Origin: Dawidia soli
GTDB lineage: Bacteria > Bacteroidota > Bacteroidia > Cytophagales > Cyclobacteriaceae
Length of the DNA: 64,000 nt
Assembly: GCF_018598185.1 (NCBI RefSeq)
Contig: NZ_JAHESC010000033.1
Coordinates: forward strand, 24,878 to 88,877
Direction of reading: 5' to 3'
Shown here: piece after piece, positions 32,807 through 42,200 of the stretch
Numbering within the stretch: position 1 is the stretch's first letter
Layout: the number at the start of each line of letters is the position of its first letter
Translations under genes and position numbers: made by a program
The notes under the pieces: generated by a model
The model's input: the letters and a program-made list of their open reading frames with translations, nothing else
Told to the model about the DNA's origin: nothing
Databases searched by the model: none

Positions 32807-34519
32807 ATGAAAACTATAACTCAACATATAGCCGGTATTGCATGCAGTGTGCTGCTGGTGTTTTTTGCGAATGGCTGTACAGACCTGGACGAAACGCTGT
32901 ACGACCGGATTACCTCAGAAAATTTTTTACAAACCAAGGACGACGTAATCCGCGACTTCTTACGATCCTTTGAACACGGCTACTGGTCGATCCAGGGCGG
33001 TGGCTTATACTATGCCCAGGAATTGCCCTCGGACGAGCTGATGACGCCAAACCGCGACGGCGACTGGTTTGACGGCGGCGTGTACGCCCGTTTGCACTAT
33101 CATACCTGGACCGAGCAGGATGGCTATACCAGCGACATGTGGAATGCCTTGTACCAGGGCATAAGCCTGGCGACAAACTCGTTGGAGGACATCGAGAAAA
33201 TCGATCCCGTTCAGTTCGGGTTGACCGAGGCCGACAAGGCAGACTTTGTGGCGGAATTGAGAACCCTGCGGGCGTGGTATCACCTGCGGGCATTTGACCT
33301 GTACCGGAACATTCCCCTGGTCACGAAAGTGAAGGGCGAAAGCCAGATGCCCCCGCAGTCGACCCCGCAGGAAGTATTTGATTTTATTGAGCGGGAGTTG
33401 ACCGAGTCTCTTCCGAATCTCCCAACCCGCGAGCAGCTCGGCGACGACGCGATCGGGCGTTGGACAAAGGGCGGTGCCGCCGCCCTGTTGGTCCGGCTGT
33501 ACCTGAATGCAAAAGTGTACGTCGACCAGGACAAGTTTGCCGAGTGTGCGTCGATCTGTGAGAAGTTTATCAACGGTGAGTATGGCAGTTATCAGCTCGA
33601 AACCCGTTGGGATGCTCCGTTCGATTATACCAATTCAACTTCCGCTGAAATGGTCTTTGGTTTCCCGTCCAGCTTTGCCCGTACACACTGGCAGTACGAT
33701 GGCGGCATGTTCGGTTGGATGGCGCCGCACCAGGCCGGCAAATATTTTGGCCTGTCGGGATTTGGCTTTAACACCCGCTATGCCTTGCAACCCGGACGCG
33801 ACGTCGACAGCGTGGAGTATCCCTTTGCGTTGGGCAAGCCCTTTGTCAAGTTTCAAAAGTATCCCGACGACTTCCGGTTAAAGAAATACCGCAACCTTGG
33901 CAATAGTACCCGCGAAGGAATGTTTTTATATGGGTATCTGCCGTATGTCGAAAACGGAGAAACCAAATACGTCCAGAGCAACCGCGGCTATACCATTTTC
34001 AGCCGCGACCAGGTAGGCTTTTTCAAAAATACACCCCCCGGGCAGGAGTTGGCGGATAAAGTTTCGAACATGGACCACGCGGATGACAACTCCGGCGTGT
34101 GGCTGGTCAAATATCCATTCTATCCGACGGAGGATCCGAACAAACTGGCGTCGGCCTATGCCGAGATCCGGTATGCAGAGATCTATTACTCCCTGGCGGA
34201 ATGCAAGTATCGGGCGGGCGATAAGGCGGCAGCCTCCGTGCTGCTGAACGAAGTGCGGAAACGCAATTATCCCGAGGGCTCTACCAGCCTCTATGAACCC
34301 GACGGCAGCGAGCTGACAGACATCGAGCTGATCGACGAATGGGGCCGGGAATTCATCGGCGAAGCCAGACGGCGTACAGACCTGATCCGCTGGGATCTGT
34401 TCAACAAAGGCACCTGGTGGGATAAACAACCCGATGCGGACGATCATACCAAACTATATCCTATTGGTAAGAACGTGACCAACCTCGTACCCGATCTTAC
34501 ACCCAACCCTGGTTATTGA
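32807..34519 (+). CDS. SusD/RagB-family lipoprotein (FecIR-linked locus)
   Basis: The 570-residue lipoprotein (VFFANGCTDLDET, Cys near residue 24) shows the SusD scaffold: ELRTLRAWYHLRAFDLY, then AEIRYAEIYYSLAECKYRAGD and LIDEWGREFIGEARRRTDLIRW. It pairs with the STN-SusC upstream. The final text KLYPIGKNVTNLVPDLTPNPGY is the usual SusD C-terminus (P-I-x-x-x-x-x-x-x-x-L-x-x-N-P-G-Y). Confidence 0.95.
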   Translation: MKTITQHIAGIACSVLLVFFANGCTDLDETLYDRITSENFLQTKDDVIRDFLRSFEHGYWSIQGGGLYYAQELPSDELMTPNRDGDWFDGGVYARLHYHTWTEQDGYTSDMWNALYQGISLATNSLEDIEKIDPVQFGLTEADKADFVAELRTLRAWYHLRAFDLYRNIPLVTKVKGESQMPPQSTPQEVFDFIERELTESLPNLPTREQLGDDAIGRWTKGGAAALLVRLYLNAKVYVDQDKFAECASICEKFINGEYGSYQLETRWDAPFDYTNSTSAEMVFGFPSSFARTHWQYDGGMFGWMAPHQAGKYFGLSGFGFNTRYALQPGRDVDSVEYPFALGKPFVKFQKYPDDFRLKKYRNLGNSTREGMFLYGYLPYVENGETKYVQSNRGYTIFSRDQVGFFKNTPPGQELADKVSNMDHADDNSGVWLVKYPFYPTEDPNKLASAYAEIRYAEIYYSLAECKYRAGDKAAASVLLNEVRKRNYPEGSTSLYEPDGSELTDIELIDEWGREFIGEARRRTDLIRWDLFNKGTWWDKQPDADDHTKLYPIGKNVTNLVPDLTPNPGY

Positions 34520-34525
34520 TATAGT

Positions 34526-34984
34526 ATGGAAAAGCATCAGAAACGAAACATAGGCATTGCAGCAATACTGCTGCTGAGCATAGCCATAGGGTCTTGCAGT
34601 AAAGACCTGGACGCGCCGGAGCCAACACCGTTGACCACGGGCACGCTTTCGACATCGAAGTCCGAGGTGGTGATCGACATGACCCAACCGTCGGACGAGG
34701 CCGTTAAATTTACCTGGTCGGCAGAGAAAAATACATTGGTGGCGTACAAGATCATTTTCACCGCCGGATCAAAGACCGACTCGGTGGATGTCGCGGCCAA
34801 TACCGTCGACAAAGGATTCTCGAACACCGAGCTGAACGACATCCTGGTGGATAACCTCGATCTGGAAATTGACAAGCCGGCATCGGTCAGCGTACAGGTC
34901 CATGCAAAAGTGACCATCAACGACCGGGAAGCGTCTTCCAACGTCGTGACTATTTCGGCAACCCCCGCCATGAAAGAAGGTTAG
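34526..34984 (+). CDS. Short SusE-like surface lipoprotein
   Basis: The 152-residue lipoprotein (IAIGSCSKD) follows SusD by 6 bp. After the anchor it has one Ig-like beta domain with the look of the SusE N-terminal domain (VIDMTQPSDEAVKFTWSAEKN, then VHAKVTINDREASSNVVTISAT). Full SusE proteins are about 350 residues with additional glycan-binding domains, so this one has only the stalk-like part. It ends cleanly before a terminator, so it appears to be a natural short form and not a frameshift. Confidence 0.75.
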   Translation: MEKHQKRNIGIAAILLLSIAIGSCSKDLDAPEPTPLTTGTLSTSKSEVVIDMTQPSDEAVKFTWSAEKNTLVAYKIIFTAGSKTDSVDVAANTVDKGFSNTELNDILVDNLDLEIDKPASVSVQVHAKVTINDREASSNVVTISATPAMKEG

Positions 34985-35000
34985 TCTTTTAGCGTTGCAT

Positions 35001-35046
35001 AAAAAAGCGCTTTGTCCTGAATACCGGGCAAAGCGCTTTTTTTTAG
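35001..35046. terminator. Bidirectional terminator after the SusE-like gene
   Basis: AAAAAAGCGCTTTG (35001-35014) pairs with CAAAGCGCTTTTTT (35029-35042) over 14 bp. It has A- and T-runs at the two ends, so it can serve both the plus-strand SusCDE operon and the convergent T9SS cargo gene. Confidence 0.9.
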
Positions 35047-35122
35047 GATCACCACCACCCGAAATGGTGATACTTGTGCCGGTGGATCCAGTCAGCAGAA
35101 ATCAAAAAGCACTTGCAGTTTA

Positions 35123-37357
35123 TCAGCGCAGGATGTGAATGGCACCCTTCGTTTCAGGAACGCACTCACCGGTGGCGCGGTAAAAATAGACTCCTTCCGA
35201 TAGGCCGGACCCCGTCCAGGTGTTCTTGTAGTCGTCGGTAACATACACTCGTTGTCCCCAGCGGTTAAAGATGGCGAGCGAAACGGCGCCGGCGTGGGGA
35301 TCGACCGGGAGGTTAAATGTTTCATTCTTCTCGTCGCCGTTTGGTGTAATAACATTAGGAGGCGACAGTATGGGGTAGATTTTTTGGGTGATTGTTACTG
35401 AGTCGCGCGTGCTGCCACACGCGTTGCTCACCTGTACCCAATAGGTGCCGTACACTTTTGCTTCCAATTGTGGCGTGGTTGAACCATCCTGCCATTCAAA
35501 TGTCAGGCCTGTAGGGTCGGCTACTGGTGTGAGCATTGCTGCCACCTTGCAGGCGATTTGATCTTCTCCCAGGGATACCACAGGAGCCGCGTTTACAAGT
35601 GACAGGCGTACCGTGTCGGTTACCGATCTGCAGACGCTACTGACGCGTACCCAGTACGTGCCAGAGGTAGTTGCCACGAAGCTTGGCGCCATCGATCCGT
35701 CCTGCCAGAGGAAGGTGAAGTCGATCGGGTTAGCCAGAGGCGTCAACAAAGTGGAAACGTCACACAGCGTTCGGTCTACACCAAGGTCGGCCTCGGGCGC
35801 GGGTGGAAACACCAGGTCTACCGTATCGCGATCAGCGCCGCAGGCGTTGCTGACCGCTACCCAATACGAGCCGGTGACGCGCGCTTCAAGTTGCGGGCTG
35901 GTCGATCCATTTCTCCATAAGAAATTCACGCCGGTGGCATCGGCCATGGGGCGTAGCAGGACAGATTCGTCACACGACGTCCGGTCGGGTCCCAGCGATG
36001 CTTGTGGTTTAGACGCGACTGATACCTGAATGGTGTCGCGTGAAGTGCCGCAGGCGTCCGTTACAGCCACCCAGTATTTACCTGCCGTTGACACGACAAT
36101 GCTTGGGCTTGTTTGCCCGGTGCTCCAGCGGAAGGTAGCCGCCGGATCGGGTGCGGTGGGGCGCAGGGTGATCGCAGCCCCGCTGCACGTGAATTGATCG
36201 GGCCCCAGCGACGGGTCGCTTCCCGAGACGCCGGTGCGGATTAGTTCAAGGCGAGCCGTGGCTGTTAATGGCCCGCCGGAGGCTAGCGAGGTCCAATTGC
36301 CGACACTGTTATCCGGGCGTCGCGAGAGCGCACAAGGAGCCGCGCCTTCGTACGAGTAGGTGGCAGTATAGCGATAGCCGGCGTCCGCCGCGACGAACAC
36401 GCCAAAATATCCCCGGGCAGCTGCGGTTAGATCGAGGCCGTTGGAGCGACTGGGATGTTCATTGACATAGTATATATGTACGCCCTGGGGATTGCCCTCG
36501 AGATTGCTTGTTTTTAACGCGTCGTCGCCCTGAATAAGCTGAAGTGAGCTACCGCTCCAGGTCCCTGCATACTGATACGTGCTGATATCTCCTATGGGTG
36601 CGCCGGAGTAGCTCCGGGTGGAGCCATGCATGATGCCGGCGGCGTGTTTAACGGGAGATTGATCATGGATGGCCGTGCCGGATGTCTCATTAAACGACCA
36701 ATTGCCTACCAGGCCTGGCTCATTGCCTTTTAGTTTCTGGCACATCGTGGTGCGAATCTCATCGGCTGTTCGCCCGCGGTTCCACACACGCACTTCGTCC
36801 ATCTTGCCTTTGAAAAAGTATGCATTCCCATTCGGCGTCCACTGCCCGACCTTGGCCACATCACCCGGCGAATTGGAACTCATCGGCAAGTTTGTAGATC
36901 CGTCGTAGTGGCCCCCTACATCGACACCGTTGACAAACAACTGCATATCGAGCGGACCGTTCACCACAATGGCCACGTGCGTCCATTTGTCAGCAATGGA
37001 TGCAATAGTCTGCGATTTGGCCCGACGGTACTGTCCACTGTTTTCTCCCCGGCCGTCGCCATAGCCGCCCGTAATACGCGTAGCCGTAACGCCAAAATCG
37101 ACGCCGTTATAGAGAGGTAAGTTGTCCTGACTGCTAAAAACTGGTAGCACGTAGGCAGGTGTGCCATCGACATACACCCACGCTTCCACAGTAAGCGGCA
37201 GCGCCAGATTATCCAGGATGTTTCCTAAATCGATGTAGTCGTCGACGCCATCGAATTCTATGCATCGGCCGGAGCTTTTAAAATCTGACTGCGCATAACC
37301 AAAACAATAACAACCGGCCGTTAAAAACAGCAGAAAAACCAATCTCAGCATAGACAT
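35123..37357 (-). CDS. Secreted LamG/repeat protein with type B T9SS (CHU_C) C-terminus
   Basis: The 744-residue protein has a signal peptide (about 1-23) and a LamG/concanavalin-like domain (about 28-220, ending in GNWSFNETSGTAIHDQS). Four repeats of about 86 residues follow (about 385-660), each with a motif like SLGPD...C...FxWxxGxxxPxxxxxxxGxYWVxVxxxCG. The C-terminus (about 665-744, NVITPNGDEKNETFNLP and FNRWGQRVY) is the gliding-motility-associated CHU_C domain that directs type IX secretion and cell-surface attachment. It is probably an adhesin or glycan-binding surface protein. Confidence 0.88.
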   Translation of the reverse strand: MSMLRLVFLLFLTAGCYCFGYAQSDFKSSGRCIEFDGVDDYIDLGNILDNLALPLTVEAWVYVDGTPAYVLPVFSSQDNLPLYNGVDFGVTATRITGGYGDGRGENSGQYRRAKSQTIASIADKWTHVAIVVNGPLDMQLFVNGVDVGGHYDGSTNLPMSSNSPGDVAKVGQWTPNGNAYFFKGKMDEVRVWNRGRTADEIRTTMCQKLKGNEPGLVGNWSFNETSGTAIHDQSPVKHAAGIMHGSTRSYSGAPIGDISTYQYAGTWSGSSLQLIQGDDALKTSNLEGNPQGVHIYYVNEHPSRSNGLDLTAAARGYFGVFVAADAGYRYTATYSYEGAAPCALSRRPDNSVGNWTSLASGGPLTATARLELIRTGVSGSDPSLGPDQFTCSGAAITLRPTAPDPAATFRWSTGQTSPSIVVSTAGKYWVAVTDACGTSRDTIQVSVASKPQASLGPDRTSCDESVLLRPMADATGVNFLWRNGSTSPQLEARVTGSYWVAVSNACGADRDTVDLVFPPAPEADLGVDRTLCDVSTLLTPLANPIDFTFLWQDGSMAPSFVATTSGTYWVRVSSVCRSVTDTVRLSLVNAAPVVSLGEDQIACKVAAMLTPVADPTGLTFEWQDGSTTPQLEAKVYGTYWVQVSNACGSTRDSVTITQKIYPILSPPNVITPNGDEKNETFNLPVDPHAGAVSLAIFNRWGQRVYVTDDYKNTWTGSGLSEGVYFYRATGECVPETKGAIHILR

Positions 37358-37488
37358 TTAGACGGGTTACGTCCAGGCAACAAAGATACGTCGGTTTTTG
37401 GACGCGGGGGTAGTCCATGTAATAGAATCCGCTGGTTTACCCGGGCCGAAATCGGGCAGTCCACGCGCAATGCATCAACGCTGCTGCA

Positions 37489-39126
37489 TCAGCGTGCGGC
37501 TTTAAACTCCGATCCTTCTTTCCACGCCGGCCAGGCATCTTCTGCCGCCAGGCGTTTTCCTACCTGGAAGAGCAGTTTGATGTCTTCCAGTGCGCCGGCG
37601 GTATTCAGGCGGGCGCTATCGTACTCGTCGGTCGGTTGGTGATAGTATAGCCTGGTGTACTCGCTTTTTAAGCGTGCGCCATATTCCTTTCCCTTTTCGG
37701 CGTGATCGTTGCCCGTGCCGGTGTAAAGCGCGGGAATACCGATCTTGGCAAAGTTAAAATGGTCGGAACGAAAGTAATAACCTTTTTCGGGTTCGCTGTC
37801 AGGCACGACATAGCGGCCCTGCTGGCTGGCCGCGTCGGCCAGATAATCTTCCAGCTCCGACTGGCCCTTGCCGATGACGACCACGTCTTTCATTTTGCCG
37901 TACGGATTGATACCGTCCATGTTGAGGTTTGCGACGGTGCTGGCCGCCGGATATACCGGATGCTCCGCATAGTAGGCTGAGCCCCACAAGCCTTGCTCTT
38001 CGGCCGTAACGGCCAGGAATACTACCGTCCGCCGGGGCTTTTGCTGCAGGCTCTTAAAGGCCTTTGCGATTTCCAGCAGAGCTGCCGTGCCGCTGGCGTT
38101 ATCGTGCGCACCGTTGTAGATGCTGTCGCCGACGGCGTTGGGCTTGCCGATGCCCAGGTGGTCCCAATGGGCGGTATACAGTATATACTCATCGGGTTTT
38201 TCGCTGCCCGTGAGTTTGGCAATGACATTGTACGACTTGTCGAAGCGTGTTTTTACATGCAAGGTTGTAGAGGCCTTTACGTTCATGTCCACGGCGGTAA
38301 AGCCGGGCTTACGTGCGCGTGTCTGCTGCTCATTGAGATTCAGGCCGGCGAGCTGAAAAAGTTTTTCCGCCGCGGGAAAGGAGACCCAACCCACACCTTC
38401 GCAGACGTACAGCTGGTGGCCCCGTTGGTCGAGGTAAAGATGCGGCGAGTTCCAGTTGTTTTGCACCACGCCGAACGGATAGGCTGCTGGTACCGTGTTG
38501 TGTACGATCAGGCAGCCCCGGGCGCCCTGGCGTGCGGCCTCTTCGTATTTATAGGTCCAGCGCCCGTAATACGTCATGGTGTTGCCTTTGAAGAAGGTCG
38601 TGTCGTTGCCGCCAAAGCCCGGGTCGTTCACCAGCACGACAACGATCTTGCCCTTTACATCCAGGCCCTGATAGTCGTTCCAATGATATTCCGGTGCCAC
38701 GATGCCAAAGCCGGCGAACACCAGCCCGGCATCACGCCAGGAAATGAGCGAGTCGGTGCGCTGCGTCCAGAGTACATATTCCTTCAAACCCGACAATGTT
38801 GTTTTGCCGGTTGGCCCGGTAAGGTGCATGACGGAATCGGCCTTGGTGGTGATTTCCACCATCGGTACTTCCTGCAGGAAGCTGGTATCATTACCGGCCT
38901 CCAATCCCAATTGCTTAAACTCGTCGACCAGGTATGCCAGGGTTTTCTTTTCGCCCGCGGTGAAGGGACGGCGACCCTGAAAGTCGTCGGAGGCGAGGGT
39001 CTTCACATGTTGTGCGTAGCCTGCTTCGGTAAAGCTGGCAAGGCCGTCTTGCGGATCGGCGTGTTTCGGCTTACAGGAGGCCAGAAGGAGCAGTAGGGCC
39101 AGGGGCCAAACGGTACTTTTTGACAT
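37489..39126 (-). CDS. M28-family metallopeptidase lipoprotein
   Basis: The 545-residue lipoprotein (LLLLLASC, Cys18) is a zinc aminopeptidase-like enzyme. A PA-domain-like insert spans roughly 140-290. The M28 catalytic domain shows candidate ligands His320 (TAHWDHLG), Asp342 (GAHDNASG), the pair Glu376/Glu377 (TAEEQG), Asp404 (NLNMDG) and a final histidine in YYHQPTDEY. All key residues are present, so it should be active, removing amino acids from peptides in the periplasm or at the surface. It forms a single-gene unit. Confidence 0.95.
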   Translation of the reverse strand: MSKSTVWPLALLLLLASCKPKHADPQDGLASFTEAGYAQHVKTLASDDFQGRRPFTAGEKKTLAYLVDEFKQLGLEAGNDTSFLQEVPMVEITTKADSVMHLTGPTGKTTLSGLKEYVLWTQRTDSLISWRDAGLVFAGFGIVAPEYHWNDYQGLDVKGKIVVVLVNDPGFGGNDTTFFKGNTMTYYGRWTYKYEEAARQGARGCLIVHNTVPAAYPFGVVQNNWNSPHLYLDQRGHQLYVCEGVGWVSFPAAEKLFQLAGLNLNEQQTRARKPGFTAVDMNVKASTTLHVKTRFDKSYNVIAKLTGSEKPDEYILYTAHWDHLGIGKPNAVGDSIYNGAHDNASGTAALLEIAKAFKSLQQKPRRTVVFLAVTAEEQGLWGSAYYAEHPVYPAASTVANLNMDGINPYGKMKDVVVIGKGQSELEDYLADAASQQGRYVVPDSEPEKGYYFRSDHFNFAKIGIPALYTGTGNDHAEKGKEYGARLKSEYTRLYYHQPTDEYDSARLNTAGALEDIKLLFQVGKRLAAEDAWPAWKEGSEFKAAR

Positions 39127-39151
39127 AAGGATGAAGGTTAAGAGAACCCAA

Positions 39152-39188
39152 GATAAAAAAAATCCGTGCCCTCGGGGCGCGGATTTTT
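39152..39188 (-). terminator. Terminator of the giant T9SS protein gene
   Basis: AAATCCGTGCCC and GGGCGCGGATTT pair over 12 bp (one G-U) around a short loop. On the minus strand the stem is followed by a run of eight T. It lies 24 bp after the stop of the gene ending at 39212. Confidence 0.88.
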
Positions 39189-39211
39189 TTCAGGAGGCGA
39201 TTACGAGCCGA

Positions 39212-42200
39212 TCAATAAATACTGATCTTCCGGTGAATGACCTTTTCTTGTGTTTTGATCAGACAGATGTACACGCCCGGAGGCAGTTGTGAAACGTCGA
39301 CCAACAGCGCTTCCTGGCGCGCAGGCTTGGACACTTCCCATAAGTTGCCGCCGGACGCGCCGATGAAGCTTACGGTTGCGGCGTGGAGGGCATCGTCAAA
39401 CTTCAGCGTGAGCCAGTCGGTTGCAGGCGAAGGATATACCGCTACGCCTTCATGCACGCCGGTTTCCACGCCGGTAATGGTCAGCATGACCGGCCGCGAG
39501 CTGCCGCTGCAGCCGTCGGCGACAACGTCGACCTTATAGTGCCCGTCCGACAAGGGAGCGATGCTGCGTGTAGTCCCGCCGGCGATCGGTTCATCTTCCA
39601 GGTACCACTGATAGCGATCGGCCTCTTCGGTCGTCTGGAGTGTGTGGCCCACCAGTTCGATCACGGGAACCGGCACCGGATTGAACGTCACCGTGACTTT
39701 ATCCGATACCTCGCTCTGGCAACCTTGCGCGTCCGTCACGCGAACAGTATAATCGTCTTCTATTATGGCGCCGATCGTCTGCGTGCGCTCACCGGTGCTC
39801 CATTGATAATATCGGAAGCCGGCCGGTGCAGACAGCTCGAGTGGCTGGCCGATACAACCCTGTTCCGCGCTTTTTACAATGACAGGCCTGGCAATTTTTT
39901 CGGTGGTCGTCGTTGCGTCGTTGGAGTAGAGGGGGGTGTTAGAGACGATCGCCGCGACGCGGAAATCGTACGCTCGATTACACACCAGGTTATTCACGGT
40001 GTATTGTGTGGCGTTGGCGCCAATGGATACTGACGTATACGCCGTGGCTGTCGACTCTTTATACTCCACGCGGTACGATTGCTCGGTGGTAACATCGTCA
40101 CGCCATTGCAGCGCTACGGCAGAGGTACCCGCCGCGGTAGCCGTCAGATTGCTCGGTTGCGTCACCACCGGAGGAGTGATGGTGACAGTCTGTGTAGCCG
40201 TACGCTCGCCGCAGGGGCCAGTGCCCTTCAGTGTTACAGAATAGGAGCCCGGCCCGGCATACACATGCGGCAGGATATCGCGCGTAGAGGCCGTCGCACC
40301 GTCGCCGAACGACCACAGGAAGCTGGTATATTCGCTGGCGCTGGTGTTGGTGAACGTCACGGTGTTCTCCGCTTGCTGATAGGTGAATGCGGGCAGGCCT
40401 TGCGTACACGTAACGGTGAAGGTCTTTGTAACCGTACGCTCGCCGCAAGGGCTTGTGCCCTTCAGCGTTACCGAATAGGAGCCCGGCCCAGCATACACAT
40501 GCGGCGGGATATCGCGTGTAGAAGCCGTCGTGCCGTCGCCGAACGACCACAGGAAGCTGGTATATTCGCTTGCGCTGGTGTTGGTGAACGTCACGGTGTA
40601 GGCCGCTTGTTGATACGTGAATGCAGGCAAGCCCTGCGTACACGTAACGGTAATGTCTTTACAGATCGTCAGTGGCTGATCACAGCCGCCGCCGCGCGTG
40701 GTCATGCAGACGTTGTACGTGCCGGGCGTTGTGAAACGATGCTCTGCCTGGGCGCCGGTATATGTCTGGCCTTCGATGGTCCAGGTATAGTCGGTACCAT
40801 TGCCGCCCGAGGCGGTAAATCCATAACGCATGTAGGCATCCTTCGTTGTGTACGAGTAGTCGGCGGAGACAGGCGGGCTGATCGTGAAATAGTAGTCCGC
40901 CGGCGGCGAATATAGCGTCGGGTTCGAGCCGATGATCCGGAACGTATAAGCGTCCGAAGGTACGTCCGGAATGGTTACCGTTATTTTTCCTTCCGGTTCT
41001 TGCGTGGCCAGGCTGCCGACCTTCAGCATGGTGGTGTTTTGATCGCTGACGAGATATACATCGAAGACATTACCCGCCCCGAGTTTTATGCTGCCGTGTA
41101 CACGATAGTCGATGTCCACCGTCGTGTTGGGACACAGGAAGTCCGCGCCATCGATGTGGCTGTCGGCGTAGAGCTTGTATTGTGACGAAGTGCAATCGAG
41201 ACCGTCAATGGCGGCGATAAAGAAAGAGCGATTCTGTTCCGTATAAATCGCATCGCCCAGCACAAGGTTCGGCAGCTGAACGGACATGTCGCTATTGGTG
41301 TTCTGGTATGCGGCACCATACACCAAGACCCTTCCAGATAGCGTAGACACATCGAGTATTTCCGGCCGTACACCGTCATCGAACTCCCGGTCGTAGACGT
41401 TTTCGCCAAGTGACTTCGTTTTCGCCAGGGTACCGTCCGTATTAAACCCAACGACGTAGGCAAAACCACCCCGGACGGTGATCGGACCATCCTGTGCCTG
41501 AAAGCTTGATTCTTCGTGGTTGGACTGAAGCGAGGTGTAAATTACACCAACGTCGTCTACCGAAAGTCCGCGCAGGTACATGCTGCCTATCGAAGCATTT
41601 GCCCATTGCACCTGGCCGGTAGTACTATAGCGAACGATATACACATTGTTGACCATCACGGTATGGTCGGCTTCGCCCACCGAGGGGAAAGAGACCGCGC
41701 CAAAAGCCTCGCCGCTTACCACGAGGTTGCCATCCAGGTCGGCCGATGCTTGCAGGATCGTACCGGGAACGTTAGTTTCTACCAGGAGCTCACCGCTGTG
41801 TGAATATTTGTGCACAATGTTTCCGTCCCAGCGTGTGGGATAAAAAAACCACATACCGTCCGGGGTTACGACCATCTCGTCGGCAGTGTACGGATAGTTC
41901 GGCAGTTCCAACGGAAACGACGAGATGACATTCCCGGAGGGAGAGACGATAGTAAGGTGATCGTTGACCAGGTATATATTACCGTTTTCGTCGAGTTCCA
42001 TGTCTTTGAGGACCCCGCTACCGCCCGGAGCAATCTGCCCGCCGGAGCGTATCCACTCGATCACTCCGTCGGTCGTATATTTTACCAGGTATTGCTGGTC
42101 CGCGCTGGAGGACGTTGCCGGACGCAACGTATCACCATTGGCGGAATAAAACTCGGGCATGTTACCGGCCTGCCAGGCCAGCATGTAGATCGACTGATCT

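Noticed and set aside
34526..34984. Frameshifted or truncated SusE pseudogene
   Set aside because: The frame is intact from lipobox to stop and is followed at once by a strong terminator, with no SusE-like remnants after it.
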